Assembly (NCBI GenBank): GCA_049671305.1
Contig: JBATUR010000081.1
Coordinates: 1-44,912 of the forward strand
Direction of reading: 5' to 3'
Length of the DNA: 44,912 nt
Source of the DNA: CADCTM01 sp049671305
GTDB taxonomy: Bacteria > Cyanobacteriota > Cyanobacteriia > Cyanobacteriales > Coleofasciculaceae
Shown here: piece by piece, positions 26,352 to 34,702 of the stretch
Position numbering within the stretch: the stretch's first letter is position 1
How the letters are laid out: every line of letters begins with the position of its first letter
Translations under genes and position numbers: made by a program
Notes under the pieces: generated by a model
What the model was told of the DNA's origin: nothing
The model's database searches: none
The model's input: the letters and a program-made list of their open reading frames with translations, nothing else

Positions 26352-26681
26352 TTATTGAGTAATAGTTAGTTGACCTGTTTGTACCATCTGCATTACAGTA
26401 TTTCTGCAACCAGCACAATCACAACCATATTGATCAATTGCCATATCTCCAACGGTATCGGAGTCAACTCTTAGTGATGAGTAATTAGAGTTGTTTTGAG
26501 TACAACCACAGTCAGCATCGTTAGCAACAGATATTTTTTCAACTTGAGAACTCTCAGCTACTGGCGCTGTAAATACTAGCTCACGGAGTGGTTCTGTGTT
26601 AGCTTTTGCTGGATTGACTGCTAATAAAGTCAAAACCAAAGAACCGGAACAACCGAGCAAAGTTAAAGTGTCTCTATTCAT
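26352..26681 (-). CDS. Small exported protein with C-terminal CxCxxC motif
   Basis: A 109-residue protein with a signal peptide and an end motif DQYGCDCAGCR. I start it at the ATG at 26681, since the resulting MNRDTLTLLG start aligns with MNKTTLTLLV of the neighbour at 26782-27030; an upstream ATG at 26708 adds nine residues. A further Cys pair (DCGCTQ) lies mid-protein. The Cys motifs suggest metal or redox chemistry in the periplasm. Its position inside a zinc-uptake cluster favours metal binding. Confidence 0.65.
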   Translation of the reverse strand: MNRDTLTLLGCSGSLVLTLLAVNPAKANTEPLRELVFTAPVAESSQVEKISVANDADCGCTQNNSNYSSLRVDSDTVGDMAIDQYGCDCAGCRNTVMQMVQTGQLTITQ

Positions 26682-26781
26682 AAATCCGTTGAATACAGGG
26701 CTGATCATTAGTTTGAACTATCTGAAGAGTTCCTGGCAATAAGTTTCTTAACAGACCTTTATTGCCAAGAAGTAATTAACT

Positions 26782-27030
26782 CTAGATCTGACTTTGAGAC
26801 GCCTGACAAGTAGCACAGCTACAACCTAGTTGGTCTTGAATCGGATTGCTTTCTTGTGTCGTTATATTGAACATCGCTGGAACACGATTTAGATTAACAA
26901 TTTGTGTAGTTGGTAAGACGACTGGGTTGATAACTGAATTGGCGACGGGCGCAGCATTTGCTGGATTGGTGATAAGAGTCATCGCCATTAGGCTTCCGGA
27001 TACAAGCAAAGTCAGTGTAGTTTTGTTCAT
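26782..27030 (-). CDS. Small exported protein with C-terminal CxCxxC motif, paralogue
   Basis: An 82-residue relative of the downstream gene: the signal peptides are alike and the C-terminal DQLGCSCATCQ matches DQYGCDCAGCR. The middle of the protein is not similar. The two genes lie head to tail 100 bp apart and are probably one unit. They diverge from the flavin-dependent oxidoreductase-like gene, with a Zur-type box in the shared region. Function is not known. Confidence 0.65.
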   Translation of the reverse strand: MNKTTLTLLVSGSLMAMTLITNPANAAPVANSVINPVVLPTTQIVNLNRVPAMFNITTQESNPIQDQLGCSCATCQASQSQI

Positions 27031-27217
27031 GAAAATTACTCAGCGTTCTTTGAAAAGTGGATTGTTTGATTGAGCTGATTATAGCTTCTCTCTTCTATTG
27101 AGTTGTTCCGGGAAAGCTTTTGTTCCTCAAGTCTGTTTAATCGCCATAAAAATATTGATTTTAGGTGAGCCAAGTCTTGCACAAAGCTTACCAAATTACT
27201 TAGTATTCTGACTAAAG

Positions 27218-27238
27218 TAATAATGATAATCATTATTG
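27218..27238. promoter_or_regulatory. Zur-type operator in divergent promoter
   Basis: TAATAATGAT and ATCATTATTG flank a central A (9 of 10 paired positions), and the core TGATAATCATTATTG matches the Zur-type palindrome at 13 of 15. It ends 16 bp before the start of the flavoprotein gene at 27255 and lies 187 bp from the divergent CxCxxC gene. Confidence 0.7.
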
Positions 27239-27254
27239 CAAATGAGCCTTTAGT

Positions 27255-28496
27255 ATGTCAGTGACAAGCGAAGTAGCACCTAGCAAAATCGACATTGCCA
27301 TCATTGGGGCAGGACCCCAAGCTTTAACATTAGTCACGCATTTGTTGCAAAAACGTCAGAAACTACGGCAACGGTTTTTGGTATTGGATTCTAGTGGGAC
27401 ATGGATGAAGCGATGGCAGCAGCAATTTGAGGCTTTAGAAATTGAACATTTGCGATCGCCTGCAGTACACCATACCCATCCAAACCCCTTTGCCCTGCGC
27501 CGTTTTGCCCAAAATCGCTCTGATGAGTTGTATCCTCCCTATGACCTCCCTGGCACCAAATTATTTGAGGAATTTTGTCAAGAAGTAATTGAGGAGTGGG
27601 AATTGCAAAATAAAGTGATCAAGGCGGCGGTGACTGACATTGAGCCAATAATTAATGTTGGGCGTCCCCGCTTCCGCATAAGCTGGCAAGACGGCAACTC
27701 AGTCATGGCGCGTCGGGTGGTGTTGGCAACTGGCAGCGGCAAAACAATCACGCCCGATTGGGTAGAAAAGATTTCGACTCCGTATCCCAAGGACAAGCTT
27801 TGCCATTCTCAGAATGTGGATTTACGAGGTTTGCAGATGATGGGTGAACAAGTATTAATTATCGGGGGTGGGTTGACTAGCGCACATTTAGCCGTAGGTG
27901 CAACCAAGCGCGGCGCTAAGGTGTTATTAATGCCACGGCGTCAGTTGCAAGAAAAGCTTTTTGATGCTGAACCTGGTTGGCTAGGACCGAAGTATCTCAA
28001 AGGTTTCTTTGCACAAACAGACTGGGAAACGCGGTGGCAGTTGATTCAACAAGCGAGAAATGGTGGGTCGATGACGCCGGCGATAATGACCAAATTGCGA
28101 CGCTTGAAGCGGAGCGGTAATGTGGAATTTTATGAGCAGTGTCAAGTTGTTGAGGCGCATTGGTTAGGCGATCGCTGGCGGGTGAATTGTGATGACGGTT
28201 TGGAGTATGAATGTCAGCGCATTTGGTATGCTACGGGGACAAGATTTGATGCCTTGGCTCACCCTCTGTTGAAAAATGTTTTAGATGCATATCCTACTTC
28301 TATTGTCAAGGGATTACTTGTTTTAGATGAGCAATTGCGTTTACCCGGTAGTGAGTTTTTTGTGATGGGCGGTTTGGCAGCTTTGCGGGTGGGACCTGTG
28401 GCGCGGAACCTTTATGGTGCAAAAATGGCAAGTGAGCGTATTGTGCCTGCTTTAATCAACTCCAGGGTTGGGCTTAATCAGGTTAGGAGTGCTTAA
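27255..28496 (+). CDS. FAD/NAD(P)-binding oxidoreductase-like protein
   Basis: A 413-residue two-dinucleotide-binding protein similar to N-hydroxylating or other flavin monooxygenases (SidA/IucD-like relatives and the NAD_binding_9 group). The FAD site is IDIAIIGAGPQALTL near the N-terminus, the second Rossmann site is QVLIIGGGLTSAHLAV at about 200, and VVLATGSG and IWYATGTRFD are the typical linker motifs. It sits immediately behind a Zur-type box, which suggests production under zinc limitation; a zinc-chelator or siderophore-like role is speculative. Confidence 0.72.
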   Translation: MSVTSEVAPSKIDIAIIGAGPQALTLVTHLLQKRQKLRQRFLVLDSSGTWMKRWQQQFEALEIEHLRSPAVHHTHPNPFALRRFAQNRSDELYPPYDLPGTKLFEEFCQEVIEEWELQNKVIKAAVTDIEPIINVGRPRFRISWQDGNSVMARRVVLATGSGKTITPDWVEKISTPYPKDKLCHSQNVDLRGLQMMGEQVLIIGGGLTSAHLAVGATKRGAKVLLMPRRQLQEKLFDAEPGWLGPKYLKGFFAQTDWETRWQLIQQARNGGSMTPAIMTKLRRLKRSGNVEFYEQCQVVEAHWLGDRWRVNCDDGLEYECQRIWYATGTRFDALAHPLLKNVLDAYPTSIVKGLLVLDEQLRLPGSEFFVMGGLAALRVGPVARNLYGAKMASERIVPALINSRVGLNQVRSA

Positions 28497-28544
28497 CTCG
28501 TTGTCCAAGGAAGTACGATAAAGGTTCTAAGTTGTTTAACTTAA

Positions 28545-29120
28545 TTAAATTGAGGGTGATAATTGCTCTAATTCGGCAACGACTCGTGCCAATTCTTCGA
28601 CCATTGGACTAGGTGCAACTTCGCGATACATTTTGAGTAAGGTGTGATAGAACCATAACATTCCTTCTTTACCAGTGCTGAAAACTGACCAAATTGCTTC
28701 ACCTTGCTGACGGTAATCAAAAAGAAGCGATCGCATATTGTGTAGTTTATCAGCCAAAGCGACGCGACGAGCCGAGGGAGAAGCGACGCGCAACTGTTGG
28801 ATATAGTTTAATTTGCGCTGGCGCCAGGGTGGTTTAATCTCTGTCCTAAACTCGGTACAATCATCAACAATTGCTACAATTTGCTCACCAAATTGATGGT
28901 AAATTTCAGTACGAGTGGCTGCACCGCCTTGGTCTTCTACGGCATCATGAAGTAAAGCCGCGATCGCTTCCTCTTCATTTCCTCCTGCTTCCAAAACCAA
29001 GGCTGTTACACTCAACAAATGAGCAATATAAGGCACACCTGTTGCCTTGCGAACTTGTTTAGCATGAAGGCGAGTTGCATATATTAGCGCCTGTTCAAAT
29101 CTTGGAGTAAGTGTTGTCAT
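28545..29120 (-). CDS. HD-domain hydrolase, RelA/SpoT N-terminal-like
   Basis: A 191-residue stand-alone HD hydrolase. Metal ligands follow the RelA/SpoT hydrolase and MESH1 pattern: His34 in PYIAHL, His58-Asp59 in LLHDAVED, and a later Asp in the VALADKLHNMRSLL segment. This suggests hydrolysis of a pyrophosphorylated nucleotide such as (p)ppGpp. Its start overlaps the stop of the P-loop ATPase gene by 4 bp, so it belongs to the csx3-ATPase unit. Whether its substrate relates to CRISPR signalling is not known. Confidence 0.78.
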   Translation of the reverse strand: MTTLTPRFEQALIYATRLHAKQVRKATGVPYIAHLLSVTALVLEAGGNEEEAIAALLHDAVEDQGGAATRTEIYHQFGEQIVAIVDDCTEFRTEIKPPWRQRKLNYIQQLRVASPSARRVALADKLHNMRSLLFDYRQQGEAIWSVFSTGKEGMLWFYHTLLKMYREVAPSPMVEELARVVAELEQLSPSI

Positions 29121-29707
29121 TTGGGAAAATAAATGGTGCTTAACTTAATTAGTAAGTGAGCAAGTGCTTGAACTGTGGGACGTTTTGAAACATCTTCTCC
29201 TCGCTCTAAGTAATGAATACTGCCTTCAATAATTGGTAATTCTGAAGTAAGGCAATCTTTAGTTCCGTAATAATCGCTATAAATCACAGCAATAATCTGC
29301 AAATTCAGTTGAGAGCAGAACTTTTTCCAATTGGGAACTTCAGTCATATCCCCAGCCAAAATTACCGCATGAGTTGCATGAGACATGATTAACACATTCT
29401 TTTCGTCTATCTTACCGCCCACATCAATCAACGTAAAAGGTAGGCAAACATTCCGCACTGCTATTGCTTTTTCTTGAGCGAACTTTAGAGTAAACTTTGC
29501 CTTATAATCTGCCTTCAATTGTTTAGCTAAATCAGGATTACGTCGCGCTGTTTCGGCATACCAAGAACCCTCACCATCAGGACAAGCTGTAATTACATAA
29601 GGATATGGTGCTTTGCCAGCACGATGTATGGGCATAATTGCTTGTTTTAACCCTTCTCGCAGACAAGACTTTCCTGAATGAGGCGGTCCACAAAGTACAA
29701 CTTTCAT
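29117..29707 (-). CDS. Csx3-associated P-loop ATPase
   Basis: A 196-residue P-loop NTPase. The Walker A motif GPPHSGKS is at residues 7-14, and a Walker B-like strand is FTLIDVGGK. YVITACPDGEGSWYAE and the end LAHLLIKLS resemble the ATPase domain that cyanobacteria often fuse to Csx3. Here csx3 lies 23 bp upstream as a separate gene and the HD gene overlaps downstream. The role is not established; family context suggests involvement in handling cyclic oligoadenylate. Confidence 0.7.
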   Translation of the reverse strand: MKVVLCGPPHSGKSCLREGLKQAIMPIHRAGKAPYPYVITACPDGEGSWYAETARRNPDLAKQLKADYKAKFTLKFAQEKAIAVRNVCLPFTLIDVGGKIDEKNVLIMSHATHAVILAGDMTEVPNWKKFCSQLNLQIIAVIYSDYYGTKDCLTSELPIIEGSIHYLERGEDVSKRPTVQALAHLLIKLSTIYFPK

Positions 29708-29730
29708 TGTTTTACTGTAAGTAGGAAAGA

Positions 29731-30036
29731 TTAATCAATCAAGTCACCAACTTTATAGGTTGGATTATGAGTAATGGCAATCACATATTTACCTAACTTT
29801 GGATCAAACACGCCAACAGCACCATAAATATGACAAACTTTGTGTGCCAAAACACAAGCCACAGGCAAGGAAGATGGACCGTTAATTTTCAGCAATGGAC
29901 CACCTGAGAGTTGTCCCAACTTGCTCATTTCCTCCAAGCGTGCAGTTGCATCACGAACAATTTGGTCATTTTGAGCAGGTTCTCCAAATCCGACTTTTAA
30001 GACATCACCCTCAAGTTCAATGTTGTAAGTAGTCAT
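29731..30036 (-). CDS. csx3: CRISPR-associated ring nuclease Csx3 (Crn3)
   Basis: A 101-residue protein of the Csx3 family, a tetramer-forming ring nuclease that degrades cyclic tetra-adenylate and so turns off type III CRISPR signalling. The family core is evident at residues 51-90: INGPSSLPVACVLAHK, then HIYGAVGVFDPKLGKYVIAI ending in a conserved His. The C-terminus has TYKVGDLID. It is the first gene of a minus-strand unit with the ATPase and HD genes, and diverges from the TIGR03985-type regulator across a 97-bp intergenic region. Confidence 0.88.
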   Translation of the reverse strand: MTTYNIELEGDVLKVGFGEPAQNDQIVRDATARLEEMSKLGQLSGGPLLKINGPSSLPVACVLAHKVCHIYGAVGVFDPKLGKYVIAITHNPTYKVGDLID

Positions 30037-30070
30037 CAGTTTTCCTCAATCAATAACTCTATCTTACTAG

Positions 30071-30096
30071 TACATGGAAGTTGCTATTTCCATGTA
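30071..30096. promoter_or_regulatory. Inverted-repeat operator in the csx3/regulator divergent promoter
   Basis: TACATGGAA at 30071-30079 and TTCCATGTA at 30088-30096 form a perfect 9-bp inverted repeat with an 8-bp spacer. The inner 18-bp core, TGGAAGTTGCTATTTCCA (30075-30092), recurs with the same spacing upstream of cas10, as expected for a regulator-binding site. Confidence 0.65.
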
Positions 30097-30133
30097 ACAT
30101 GAACTAATTCAAACTTATGAGAAAAAAGAGTCA

Positions 30134-31474
30134 ATGTCTGAGCAAATCTTTCGCGATCCGCCTAGTGTGGAACTGCTGCAATGGTTAGCGCGGGGTTCTC
30201 TAAAGCAAAACTTAGTCAGGGCGGTGCGTTTATGGGTATGGTTACGCCTGCTGTATGGAGATGCCTCAGTACGTCTTGAATTAAATGATGCTTTTACCTA
30301 TGCTAAATGGCGCGATGTTTTTTTTAGTGCCAGTCACCCAAAAGGAGAAGAAATTCCCCAACATTCAGATGTTAATTGTCCTTGCCATAAAAGTGCTGCT
30401 GAATGGCTATTTAAGGATATTGAAGAGTATAAATGGCGACAAGAAATTTTGCATCATTCAGGTATTGAAGAAAAAACACTTTCAGAATGGTTAAAAAAAC
30501 CGCTGTTTGCTTTAACGAGGCGGATGCTTTGTGGTGATTTGCATACTCTTCAAGACTTGCACTGGCTGAAATATCAAAATCGACAATATTACCGAGTTAG
30601 CTCTTATCCAACGCGACCAACAGCAAGTAGTGAAGTTCAAGGTAGTAAGTTTTCGGCTAATCAGCTTAATTTTTTACCTCCTGATTTAGCAGCAATTGCT
30701 TCTAACTTTTTCCAGGAAATTAATGGTGTTCAGCGCTTCTTTTTTCAGGCAGAATATGTAATTCCCAAAGAAACTATTGATCGGGTGGATGATATTCAGG
30801 AACAACTGAAACAGATATGGAGTATGATTTCTGTTCCTCCCATATTGCTGGCTTATAATAGCGCCAAGCTTGAGCGAGAGGTTGAATGTATTGTTTATCC
30901 TGTTTGCATTTACTATGTGCAACGGGCAACTTATTTGTGTGGCTTTGGTGAAAGTCCGCATGGTGAAGGAAATTGGTGCAATTATCGACTTGACAGAATA
31001 CAAAAGCTTGTTGTTTTGAGCTGGACGGATGAGCGAATTCCACAGCTTTTATTGCAACAGTATCAACAACACAATCTGCCTCAACCTGAATATATTCAAG
31101 AGGAAATGGCAAAGGTTTGGGGTTTTGATTTTTATAAGAATCCGTCTCAAATGTTGTTGCGATTTGACCGTATTCATGACCAAAAATATATTCGGGGAAC
31201 GGTGCGTCATGAAACGTTTGAGCGGGTAAGTTACGAGCAGGCTTTGAAGTTAATTAAACAGCTTAATAATTCTGAAGAGCAGAAAATATTGTTGGCAATT
31301 TTGCAAGAACGATCTCGCTCAGACGGTTATTATACGGCTTTTTACCGGGAAGATGACCCCAATATTTTGATGCGTCTACAGGCTTGGCGTCCTTTTGTTG
31401 AGGTGATTTTACCGATGAAGTTGAGGCAACGAATGACGGCGGATGTTGAGAAGGAGTGGAAATTATATCATTAG
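30134..31474 (+). CDS. CRISPR-associated TIGR03985-type regulator (WYL-like)
   Basis: A 446-residue protein resembling the cyanobacterial TIGR03985 CRISPR-associated family, now grouped with WYL-domain regulators. The N-terminal third contains a NCPCHKSAAEWLF segment, and the central and C-terminal part is WYL-like: EVECIVYPVCIYYVQRATYLCGFG, NWCNYRLDRIQKLVVLSW and RWR/AWRPFVEVILPMKLR near the end. It stands alone between the divergent csx3 unit and cas10. WYL regulators usually bind DNA near their own gene and respond to a nucleotide ligand; here the repeated TGGAAG palindrome is the obvious candidate site. Confidence 0.75.
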   Translation: MSEQIFRDPPSVELLQWLARGSLKQNLVRAVRLWVWLRLLYGDASVRLELNDAFTYAKWRDVFFSASHPKGEEIPQHSDVNCPCHKSAAEWLFKDIEEYKWRQEILHHSGIEEKTLSEWLKKPLFALTRRMLCGDLHTLQDLHWLKYQNRQYYRVSSYPTRPTASSEVQGSKFSANQLNFLPPDLAAIASNFFQEINGVQRFFFQAEYVIPKETIDRVDDIQEQLKQIWSMISVPPILLAYNSAKLEREVECIVYPVCIYYVQRATYLCGFGESPHGEGNWCNYRLDRIQKLVVLSWTDERIPQLLLQQYQQHNLPQPEYIQEEMAKVWGFDFYKNPSQMLLRFDRIHDQKYIRGTVRHETFERVSYEQALKLIKQLNNSEEQKILLAILQERSRSDGYYTAFYREDDPNILMRLQAWRPFVEVILPMKLRQRMTADVEKEWKLYH

Positions 31475-31494
31475 CTGGAAGAGCTTACTTCCAG
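31475..31494. promoter_or_regulatory. Second copy of the operator, upstream of cas10
   Basis: CTGGAAG (31475-31481) and CTTCCAG (31488-31494) form a 7-bp inverted repeat directly after the regulator stop codon. Its core, TGGAAGAGCTTACTTCCA, agrees with the csx3/regulator site at 13 of 18 positions with identical spacing. No T-run follows, so a terminator is less likely. Confidence 0.6.
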
Positions 31495-31530
31495 GGGTAG
31501 TGTAGAGTAGGAAACAAGGGCAGGCGAGAT

Positions 31531-31558
31531 TTGTCGATAGTTAATATCGGCGGATAAT
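31531..31558 (+). promoter_or_regulatory. Probable promoter of the cas effector operon
   Basis: TTGTCG at 31531-31536 and GATAAT at 31553-31558 with a 16-bp spacer, 32 bp before the cas10 start. The operator-like palindrome lies 37 bp upstream of the -35 element, a position more usual for an activator than for a blocking repressor. Confidence 0.4.
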
Positions 31559-31589
31559 TAATGGCAATTTTAAATACTAAGAAAATGAG

Positions 31590-33986
31590 ATGAGTAATTC
31601 TGAAAAATCGATGGAAATAGCTTTAGCTTGGTGTTTGGCATGGGGTGACAAGCCTCAACCTCAGTTTGGGCTAAATGTGTTGCAGGAAATGCGACAAGCT
31701 TTGAAGAATGGGGCAGAGGTTCCAGAGGATGTAAAAGTGCTGGTTGAGCAAGTACAGCAGTTAGAAACTATAAAATTTCCCCAAACATTAGATCAATTAA
31801 AACAATTAACTCAGCAGTATCCTACTCTTTGGAGTTCCAAAATTGGTTTAGTTTATGGTGGCGCAACTAAGATTAAGCAATATGTATTTGAAGCTGCCAA
31901 GTTGCCTGATATTCGCGGAGCTTCAGCATTATTGGATCGAATTAATCTTATTGATTTGCCTGCATTTTTCGGCAAATATCCCGACGACTTGCGTTACCGC
32001 GAGCAATGCGAAAAGGCAAGAGACTGGTTAGATAATTGTTCAGCTAAAGATACAGATAACATCAAGATTACAAATGCTTTAATTCCCGAATTAATTATTT
32101 ATTCTACTGGCGGAAATATTTTAGCATTTTGTCCATCTGCTTACGTTAATGACCTCGCTAATGCTATTGAAAAACGCTATACAGAAGAAACATTAACAGC
32201 GAATTCCTGTGCTGTAGGAGATAGTTTCAGGTTATTAGAAACTCGTTTTGGTTTGCTGCAAAATCCGATTGAAAATACACTTTGGTTAGATTGGTATCAA
32301 AGCAATCATGAAAATCCAATTATTCAAGCTTATTATAAAGATAAAGATGAGAAAGATTTAAGGAAACAGTTTGAAAATCGTAAAAGTTTTAATGAGCTAG
32401 CAGGTAAATTAGCAAGTCAGTTTAATGTTAGGCGCAGTGGCAATGATTCAGTAGAGTCTAACCGTCCTAGCCGACGCTATCCGCCGATTTTTGAGACTCA
32501 TCCTTATTTAAAAAGAGATGAAGGCGATCGACGTTCTGCTATTCTTCGTGTTACAGAGCTTCCTGGCGAGCCTTGGTTTTCTGAAACTTTGGCACGTAAA
32601 AGATTGATGGGACAAATATCTAATCGGCAAAATAATGAACAGCAATGGTATTACGAAACAGGACTAGAATGGCAACCAGGTAGGGTTGAAAGCTGGGTTT
32701 CTGAGTTTGAACGCTTTCTACTTGTGTCACAAAATTCAGAGCTTAGACGTGAATATTATGCCAATTCCGGTGGTGCGATACAAGCGAAATCGTTAACAGA
32801 AATCGGTAATGCTAGTAATGGTTTTGTTGCTTATATTTATGCTGATGGTAATAATATGGGAGGTTATATACAGAAAATAGAAACTCCCCAAAAATATCAG
32901 CAATTTAGTGAAGATATTTTCAAAGCAATAAAATATTCGGTTTACAAAGCTTTAGCTCAACATTTACATCCTCATCCACTAAAAGGATTGACAGGTACTG
33001 AACACCAAAATCGTAATGGGCGCGTTATTCATCCTTTTGAGATTTTGGCAATTGGTGGTGATGATGTGATGTTAATTGTTCCGGCTAATAAAGCTTTGGA
33101 TATTGCCAAAACAATAGGAGAGGAATTTGAAAAACAGCTTCTCGAAGCTGATAAGAAATCTTATGGTCTTGAAGAAAAACTTGAAAGAAAATGCAAGCCA
33201 GAATTGGTGCATCGATATCGATACCAAGCAAAAAATGGGTCTGAGTTTACACAACAATGTAAGCTCAGTATGTCAACTGGGGTAATAATTACAGCAATTG
33301 CCACACCAATTTATTATGCAGAAAAACTTACTGAGCAGTTGTTAAAATCTGCAAAAAAACGAGCAAAAGATTTGAAAGAAAAGGGATATTATGGGGGAAC
33401 AGTTGATTTTATGGTGATGAAATCAGTAACAATGATTTCCTCTAATATTGGAGAATTCCGCCGTCAAGGCTTAACAAAATATGGAGCGAAAGAACAAGAG
33501 CTTAAGCTTTATGCTGCTCCTTACACTCTGCACGAACTCGATGGACTAATCAAGACAGTGAAAGCATTAAAGAAGTCAGAATTTCCGCGTTCTCAACTTT
33601 ATCAAATCCGCAGTTTGCTAGAACAAGGTAAAAATACAGCTATTCTCAATTATCGCTATTTTCGAGTGCGATTGAATGGTAAGGAGCAGCAAACATTACT
33701 TAAAGAAAAGTTTGAAGATGCATGGTGTGGAGCTATAACAAATAAGGGTAATTTAGCTCCGTGGATGACTGATATTGGTAGTATCATCGAAAATCTAATG
33801 CTGTTACTTTTTTTTGAAACTTTTCCATCAGATCAGTTTATTTTAAAGTATGCAGTTTTAAGATCTCTCAGAAAACTTACTTATGAAACAATTTGGAGAG
33901 AGTTGGTAGATCTTTATCCTTTTATTGAAGAATCGGAAGAGACAGCTACGACTCAACAAACTACAAATATAGGGAATAATGCATGA
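31590..33986 (+). CDS. cas10: Type III CRISPR Cas10, cyclase-active form without HD domain
   Basis: Large subunit of the type III effector complex, 798 residues. The cyclic-oligoadenylate synthase motif is intact: GGDD at residues 489-492 (AIGGDDVML), with YADGNNMGGY at 417-426. The first palm-like domain has the family segment LPDIRGASALLDRI (about 105-118) and STGGN in place of a catalytic motif. The N-terminal HD nuclease is absent: the first histidine of the whole protein is at residue 240. It therefore probably signals but does not cut DNA. Its stop overlaps the next gene by 4 bp (ATGA). Confidence 0.92.
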   Translation: MSNSEKSMEIALAWCLAWGDKPQPQFGLNVLQEMRQALKNGAEVPEDVKVLVEQVQQLETIKFPQTLDQLKQLTQQYPTLWSSKIGLVYGGATKIKQYVFEAAKLPDIRGASALLDRINLIDLPAFFGKYPDDLRYREQCEKARDWLDNCSAKDTDNIKITNALIPELIIYSTGGNILAFCPSAYVNDLANAIEKRYTEETLTANSCAVGDSFRLLETRFGLLQNPIENTLWLDWYQSNHENPIIQAYYKDKDEKDLRKQFENRKSFNELAGKLASQFNVRRSGNDSVESNRPSRRYPPIFETHPYLKRDEGDRRSAILRVTELPGEPWFSETLARKRLMGQISNRQNNEQQWYYETGLEWQPGRVESWVSEFERFLLVSQNSELRREYYANSGGAIQAKSLTEIGNASNGFVAYIYADGNNMGGYIQKIETPQKYQQFSEDIFKAIKYSVYKALAQHLHPHPLKGLTGTEHQNRNGRVIHPFEILAIGGDDVMLIVPANKALDIAKTIGEEFEKQLLEADKKSYGLEEKLERKCKPELVHRYRYQAKNGSEFTQQCKLSMSTGVIITAIATPIYYAEKLTEQLLKSAKKRAKDLKEKGYYGGTVDFMVMKSVTMISSNIGEFRRQGLTKYGAKEQELKLYAAPYTLHELDGLIKTVKALKKSEFPRSQLYQIRSLLEQGKNTAILNYRYFRVRLNGKEQQTLLKEKFEDAWCGAITNKGNLAPWMTDIGSIIENLMLLLFFETFPSDQFILKYAVLRSLRKLTYETIWRELVDLYPFIEESEETATTQQTTNIGNNA

Positions 33987-34702
33987 TTGACCTTAAGAGA
34001 TTGACATCAAATCAAGTTGAAATAATTGAGTTAACTGCCATAATTGATACAGCTTTATGTGTTGGTGCTGGCGGTTCTTCTGGTTCCCTTGCTGATAAAC
34101 CAATAGTCCGTAATGCTGAAGGAAAACTTCTGATTCCCGCTTCTCAACTTAAGGGAAGATTGCGCCATGAATGTGAAAAGTTAGCACGGGGTTTAGGTTG
34201 GCAAATTTTTTCATCTCCTAATGCAGAAACACTTTGTCCAATAGAAGAGCAAGTTGATGAGCAATTTAAAGAAATTTATAAAGTTGCTGGTTACAGAGGT
34301 TATCACTGTTTTGTTTCTAAAATATTTGGTAATCCTATATTGCCTTCTCGAATTATTGTTGATGATTTAATTTGTATAAAAGCAGCAGACGATTTGCCAT
34401 CAGAAATTTTGCGTCCTGGTGTGACGATTAACCGTTCTCGCCGTACAGCAGAAGAGAAAAAACTTTATTTTTTAGAAACATCTCCAGCAAATGCTCAATT
34501 GGAGTTTAAGGGTGCAATTCATTTACTTCAACCAGATTGTCCAGCATATGCTAAAACTCTGATAATTGCAGCCTTGCATCATATTCATGCTTTAGGTGGA
34601 AGTAAGTCTGCTGGACTTGGTTGGTTGCACTGGCAGGGACTTCCCCAAATAGAACAAAATGATGCCATTTGGTCAGGTCTTCTACCCAACAAAATGCCAT
34701 GA
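33983..34702 (+). CDS. Cas7-like RAMP protein (Csm3-like), first in operon
   Basis: A 239-residue backbone subunit. RAMP features are the Gly-rich IPASQLKGRLRHECEKL after the first strand and HALGGSKSAGLGWLHW at the C-terminus. An Asp lies 14 residues before the Pro of the IPAS segment (ADKPIVRN), the position of the target-cleaving Asp in Csm3, so RNA cleavage is possible. Cys and His residues (ETLCPIEE, YHCF) may bind a structural zinc. It overlaps cas10 and csx10 by 4 bp each. Confidence 0.8.
   Translation: MIDLKRLTSNQVEIIELTAIIDTALCVGAGGSSGSLADKPIVRNAEGKLLIPASQLKGRLRHECEKLARGLGWQIFSSPNAETLCPIEEQVDEQFKEIYKVAGYRGYHCFVSKIFGNPILPSRIIVDDLICIKAADDLPSEILRPGVTINRSRRTAEEKKLYFLETSPANAQLEFKGAIHLLQPDCPAYAKTLIIAALHHIHALGGSKSAGLGWLHWQGLPQIEQNDAIWSGLLPNKMP

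Noticed and set aside
28545..29120. HD gene as a split-off Cas10 HD nuclease domain
   Set aside because: Its motifs follow the RelA/SpoT hydrolase pattern, including ALADKLHNMRSLL, not the Cas10/Cas3 HD pattern.
31475..31494. Rho-independent terminator of the regulator gene
   Set aside because: The stem is only 7 bp, is not followed by a T-run, and has the same core as the divergent promoter palindrome.
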